From the NCBI RefSeq assembly GCF_946482605.1, contig NZ_CAMLSE010000042.1:6968-70967 (forward strand): a DNA stretch of 64,000 bases, read 5' to 3'. A program made the translations under genes and the position numbers. Below, one piece after another: positions 61,371-64,000 of the stretch (its first letter is position 1; every line of letters starts with the position of its first letter). The stretch comes from an uncultured Dyadobacter sp. GTDB taxonomy: Bacteria > Bacteroidota > Bacteroidia > Cytophagales > Spirosomataceae. The notes under the pieces were generated by a model. It was not told the origin of the DNA. It made no database searches and saw nothing but the letters and a program-made list of their open reading frames with translations.

Positions 61371-62567
61371 ATGACTTTTTTAAAACGTATGTTGGAACAA
61401 TCCAGGCTGCCGCTCACGGTCAGGCAGTTTTGGTGGTATTCCTTCTGTTACTGGAGCATTTTCGCGGTAATAACATTTGGTCAGCTTATGATGCTGTGGC
61501 TTTTGAAGGATGGGGTGGTAATGAGAGCCCACGAGATGTTCATCTGGCTCCTCGACGGGCTATTCTGGTGGTCTACCAGCCCATTGGTACTCTATGCCTC
61601 CATCAAGATACCCATCGTGTTCAAACTGCGGCGAAGCTCTTTGCTCAAACCGATCCTCTGCCATCTGGCGATTGTGACGTTTCTGAACATTCTCGTCAAT
61701 CTTGTCCATTATTATATCACCAATCCCCTGATGTTCAGGGCCGTGGGCAGGTATGTTCCACTGGAAAACTATCTTTTTTCGTTTTTCATCGCCTACACGG
61801 CAAGCTTTGGCCAGTATCTTTTGCTAGTGGTCGGTTTCAACAAGGTATCCTATATTTACCGTTACCAGGAGCTCAAACAACAGAATTTCGAAACAGAGCT
61901 CCACAATGAACAGTTGCGCGGCCAGCTGGCCAATGCACAACTGCAATCGCTCAAAATGCAGCTTAACCCCCATTTTCTTTTCAACACATTACACAGCGTC
62001 GTGAGCCTGATGGTGAAGAATGATATCCGCAAAGCGACGCTGATGATCACTACGCTGAGCGATCTTTTGCGTGCCGTGCTGGTCAACCAGTCGGCCGACT
62101 TCATCCCTTTGCAGGAAGAACTCAGGCTGACGCGCCAATACCTGGACATCCAGCAGATCCGTTTCCAGGACCGTCTGAAAGTGACCTACCACATCGATCC
62201 CGCTTCGGAACTCTATCCGGTGCCGCAGCTGATTCTGCAGCCGCTCGTCGAGAATTCCATTACCCACGGCATTTCCGACCTCACTACCAACGCGTTGATC
62301 AGCATTACCAGCACCGTAAGCGCCACCGGCATGCAAGTCACCGTGCATGACAATGGTACCGGTGCTTCCGCGCGTAAATCCACCAAAGGAATGGGCCTCG
62401 GATTGAAAAACACCCTGATGCGCCTGCAACAGGCATACGGCGAAGATGCAAGGCTGGAATTTGACCAACCAGCCACCGGCGGGACCTCGGTCACGCTGTT
62501 TTTTGAAGGTCAGCCCAAAACAAAAACCCCGAAAGAATATGAAATATCGCTGCCTGATCATCGATGA
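61371..62567 (+). CDS. LytS-type sensor histidine kinase
   Basis: A 398-residue membrane kinase of the LytS/YehU type. About four to five membrane helices occupy residues 20-160 (SFCYWSIFAVITFGQLMMLW, FLNILVNLVHYYIT, YLFSFFIAYTASFGQYLLLV). A coiled linker follows, then the His_kinase domain with QLNPHFLFNTLHSVVSLM (His201 is the phospho-acceptor) and a C-terminal ATPase domain with LILQPLVENSITHGIS, VHDNGTG and GMGLGLKNTLMRLQQAY. It has no obvious extracellular sensor domain, so the signal may be sensed within the membrane. The partner response regulator overlaps it by 29 bases. Confidence 0.94.
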   Translation: MTFLKRMLEQSRLPLTVRQFWWYSFCYWSIFAVITFGQLMMLWLLKDGVVMRAHEMFIWLLDGLFWWSTSPLVLYASIKIPIVFKLRRSSLLKPILCHLAIVTFLNILVNLVHYYITNPLMFRAVGRYVPLENYLFSFFIAYTASFGQYLLLVVGFNKVSYIYRYQELKQQNFETELHNEQLRGQLANAQLQSLKMQLNPHFLFNTLHSVVSLMVKNDIRKATLMITTLSDLLRAVLVNQSADFIPLQEELRLTRQYLDIQQIRFQDRLKVTYHIDPASELYPVPQLILQPLVENSITHGISDLTTNALISITSTVSATGMQVTVHDNGTGASARKSTKGMGLGLKNTLMRLQQAYGEDARLEFDQPATGGTSVTLFFEGQPKTKTPKEYEISLPDHR

Positions 62568-63309
62568 TGAAGTGCTGGCCAGGGATGTAATCAAGACGTT
62601 TGTGAAGCACGACCACACCATCGAGATCACCGATGAGGCCGCCAATGGCTCCGAAGCGGTGGTGAAGATACTGCAAAACAAGCCCGATGTGATTTTCCTG
62701 GACATTCAGATGCCGGAGCTGGATGGATTCGAAGTGTTACGTGAAGTGTGGCCGCATCACCAGCCATTTGTCGTCTTCACAACCGCCTACGATCAGTACG
62801 CATTGCGTGCGTTCGAAGTGAATGCGATCGATTACCTACTCAAACCGTTCGACGAGATCCGCTTCCATCAGTCGTTGGGGCGACTAAAAGAAAGGCTGAG
62901 TCAGAAATCGCAGCCCAGGATCGAGGAGCTGGTCAACAACCTGCTGCGCGACCAGCGGGAAAAGGAGGAAAATTACCTGCTGCGGGTGCTTGTGAAAGAA
63001 GCGGGCAAAATGTATCTCGTCAAAACGGAAGATATCACCCATTTCTCTGCGGACGGTAACTACATATCGGTGTACACGCCGCAGAAGGTTTACACGATCT
63101 ACGAAAGCCTCGGCAGTCTGGAAAGCCGGCTCGATCCATCGGTGATGATTCGCGTCGGCCGGTCCAACATCGTGAATATGAATTTCATAACGGAACTGGA
63201 AACGTATTTCAACGGCGAGTACATCATCCATTTGTCGACCGGTGAGAAAATCAAATGGACCAGAGGTTATCGGGACAATATCAAGGCGTTCCTGACCAAA
63301 ATGGGGTAA
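62539..63309 (+). CDS. LytTR-family response regulator
   Basis: A 256-residue response regulator. Receiver domain 1-120: CLIIDDEVLARDVI, with phospho-acceptor Asp55 in VIFLDIQMPELDGF, and the late VFTTAYDQYALRAFEVNAID, YLLKPFDEIRF. LytTR DNA-binding domain from about 150 (YLVKTEDITHFSADGNYISV, MIRVGRSNIVNMNFITELE, WTRGYRDNIKAFL). I take the ATG at 62539, which overlaps the kinase gene end; an earlier start would add an unrelated extension. Kinase and regulator form one operon. Neighbouring SusC genes are plausible targets. Confidence 0.95.
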   Translation: MKYRCLIIDDEVLARDVIKTFVKHDHTIEITDEAANGSEAVVKILQNKPDVIFLDIQMPELDGFEVLREVWPHHQPFVVFTTAYDQYALRAFEVNAIDYLLKPFDEIRFHQSLGRLKERLSQKSQPRIEELVNNLLRDQREKEENYLLRVLVKEAGKMYLVKTEDITHFSADGNYISVYTPQKVYTIYESLGSLESRLDPSVMIRVGRSNIVNMNFITELETYFNGEYIIHLSTGEKIKWTRGYRDNIKAFLTKMG

Positions 63310-63485
63310 CCTTCGGATACAGTCCAATGCGAAATCTGCACGTTTTAAATAACCAAAAGCTCAGGTCAGACATTTTTTATTCCAATTCAAACGATTCAGG
63401 GCCAAATTTGTCAGTAACAATAACTTTCCGCAAAACGCGGATCCAGGATACCTGACCTATTATAAGCACTCAAACCGTTTTAGCC

Positions 63486-63857
63486 ATGCTCATTAAAACT
63501 TCTACCATCTTAGCCTCAGCGATCTTCACATTGGTCCAGAACCCGAGAGCCGCCCAGCAAAAGCAGTGGCTCCTGTTCGCGGCCATTGCAGCGTCCCTCA
63601 TACTGTACGGCATGTACCGGGGAATAAGCATACAAAAACATCCGGACCAGCCTTTGGTAACCACCGAAGACACCGGACATCGCACCGCAAGCTCAACCCC
63701 GAGGTGGAGCTATGACGAAATCGCACACAAACTGATCATGGAAAACACCGACCTCACCTGTGCAGAAATCAGCCGCGGCTTTTCAGCAGGAGTCGGTCAC
63801 GCATTGATCAAGATAACGCGCCATGCCGACGGCCGCCCGGTAATTTTGAATATGTAA
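63486..63857 (+). CDS. Small hypothetical membrane protein (123 aa)
   Basis: I do not recognise this protein. The N-terminal half is membrane-like, with a helix QWLLFAAIAASLILYGMYRG that could anchor it. The C-terminal half is polar (RWSYDEIAHKLIMENTDLTC, AEISRGFSAGVGHALIKITR), with the pattern of a small alpha-beta domain. It lies 177 bases downstream of the LytTR gene on the same strand. Nothing else supports a function. Confidence 0.55.
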   Translation: MLIKTSTILASAIFTLVQNPRAAQQKQWLLFAAIAASLILYGMYRGISIQKHPDQPLVTTEDTGHRTASSTPRWSYDEIAHKLIMENTDLTCAEISRGFSAGVGHALIKITRHADGRPVILNM

Positions 63858-63906
63858 TGCTGCGAAGTTGGCTACGGGCGTAGTATAGTTTATCACCGTC
63901 TTTGCA

Positions 63907-64000
63907 GCTCTTTTTTTTTAGCTCTTTTTTGTTAGCTCTTTTTTGTAGCTCTTTTTTGTAGCTCTTTTTTGTAGCTCTTTTTTGTAGCTCTTTTTTGTAG
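63907..64000 (+). repeat. GCTCTTTTTTGTA 13-bp tandem repeat, runs off the window
   Basis: Seven units start at 63907, 63921, 63935, 63948, 63961, 63974 and 63987. The first two are 14 bases and the later ones exactly 13. The last unit reaches the window end, so the array continues. It lies 50 bases after the small membrane protein. The T6 tracts are one strand-biased feature; the array could be a series of weak poly-T sites. Confidence 0.9.

Overview
The window looks like a chromosomal segment of a Bacteroidota bacterium, most likely a soil- or plant-type Cytophagales (Dyadobacter/Spirosoma-like). The evidence is four SusC/SusD outer-membrane uptake pairs with N-terminal CarboxypepD_reg-like domains, a LytS/LytTR pair, a fused trehalose synthase/phosphatase, and REP-like palindromic repeats of a kind I associate with that order. 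This placement is inference from gene families; no rRNA or tRNA gene was recognised.

Layout. (1) 1-17.9 kb, plus strand: two SusCD systems. The first (SusC cut by the window edge) is followed by a membrane-anchored, planctomycete-type cytochrome c protein (DUF2231-PSCyt1-DUF1549-DUF1553) and a Tat-exported DUF1501 protein. The second is followed by a PVC-type haem protein and two tandemly duplicated, Tat-exported xylose-isomerase-like TIM barrels. Three transcription units here share a promoter-like motif with exactly conserved spacing. (2) 18-22.8 kb: a VOC protein, a TPR protein and gyrA. (3) 23-27.8 kb: a GntP permease, RidA, D-threonine-aldolase-family and M19 dipeptidase series. Its intergenic gaps are filled with tetranucleotide and inverted repeats, including (CTCA)14. 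(4) 28-40.6 kb: mostly single housekeeping or regulatory genes: DinB, Crp/Fnr, TPS/TPP, a TPR-HTH regulator, small XRE and HxlR regulators, a two-lobed aspartic-protease-like protein, GNAT, a methyltransferase, and a block of REP-like repeats. (5) 40.6-60.7 kb, all minus strand: a coherent sugar-acid locus with two SusCD pairs, a PQQ/haem aldose dehydrogenase, three exported enolase-superfamily dehydratases (one closely DgoD-like, one ManD/RspA-like), DgoK, KDPG/KDPGal aldolase, an ExuT-type MFS transporter and a LacI regulator with palindromic operator candidates. (6) 61.4-63.9 kb: a LytS/LytTR two-component pair, a small membrane protein, and a 13-bp tandem repeat running off the window end.

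How it fits together. The 40-60 kb locus reads as outer-membrane uptake of a galactose- or uronate-containing ligand, periplasmic oxidation of the aldose to an aldonate, dehydration (apparently also periplasmic, because the dehydratases carry Tat-like signals), import of the keto-deoxy acid, then phosphorylation and aldol cleavage to pyruvate and glyceraldehyde 3-phosphate. The left-hand loci pair SusCD uptake with periplasmic haem proteins and exported sugar-isomerase folds, which suggests oxidative periplasmic carbohydrate processing with unknown substrates. These two readings, the shared promoter motif, the composite repeat elements and a cloverleaf-like inverted-repeat structure upstream of the trehalose gene are the main points for follow-up.
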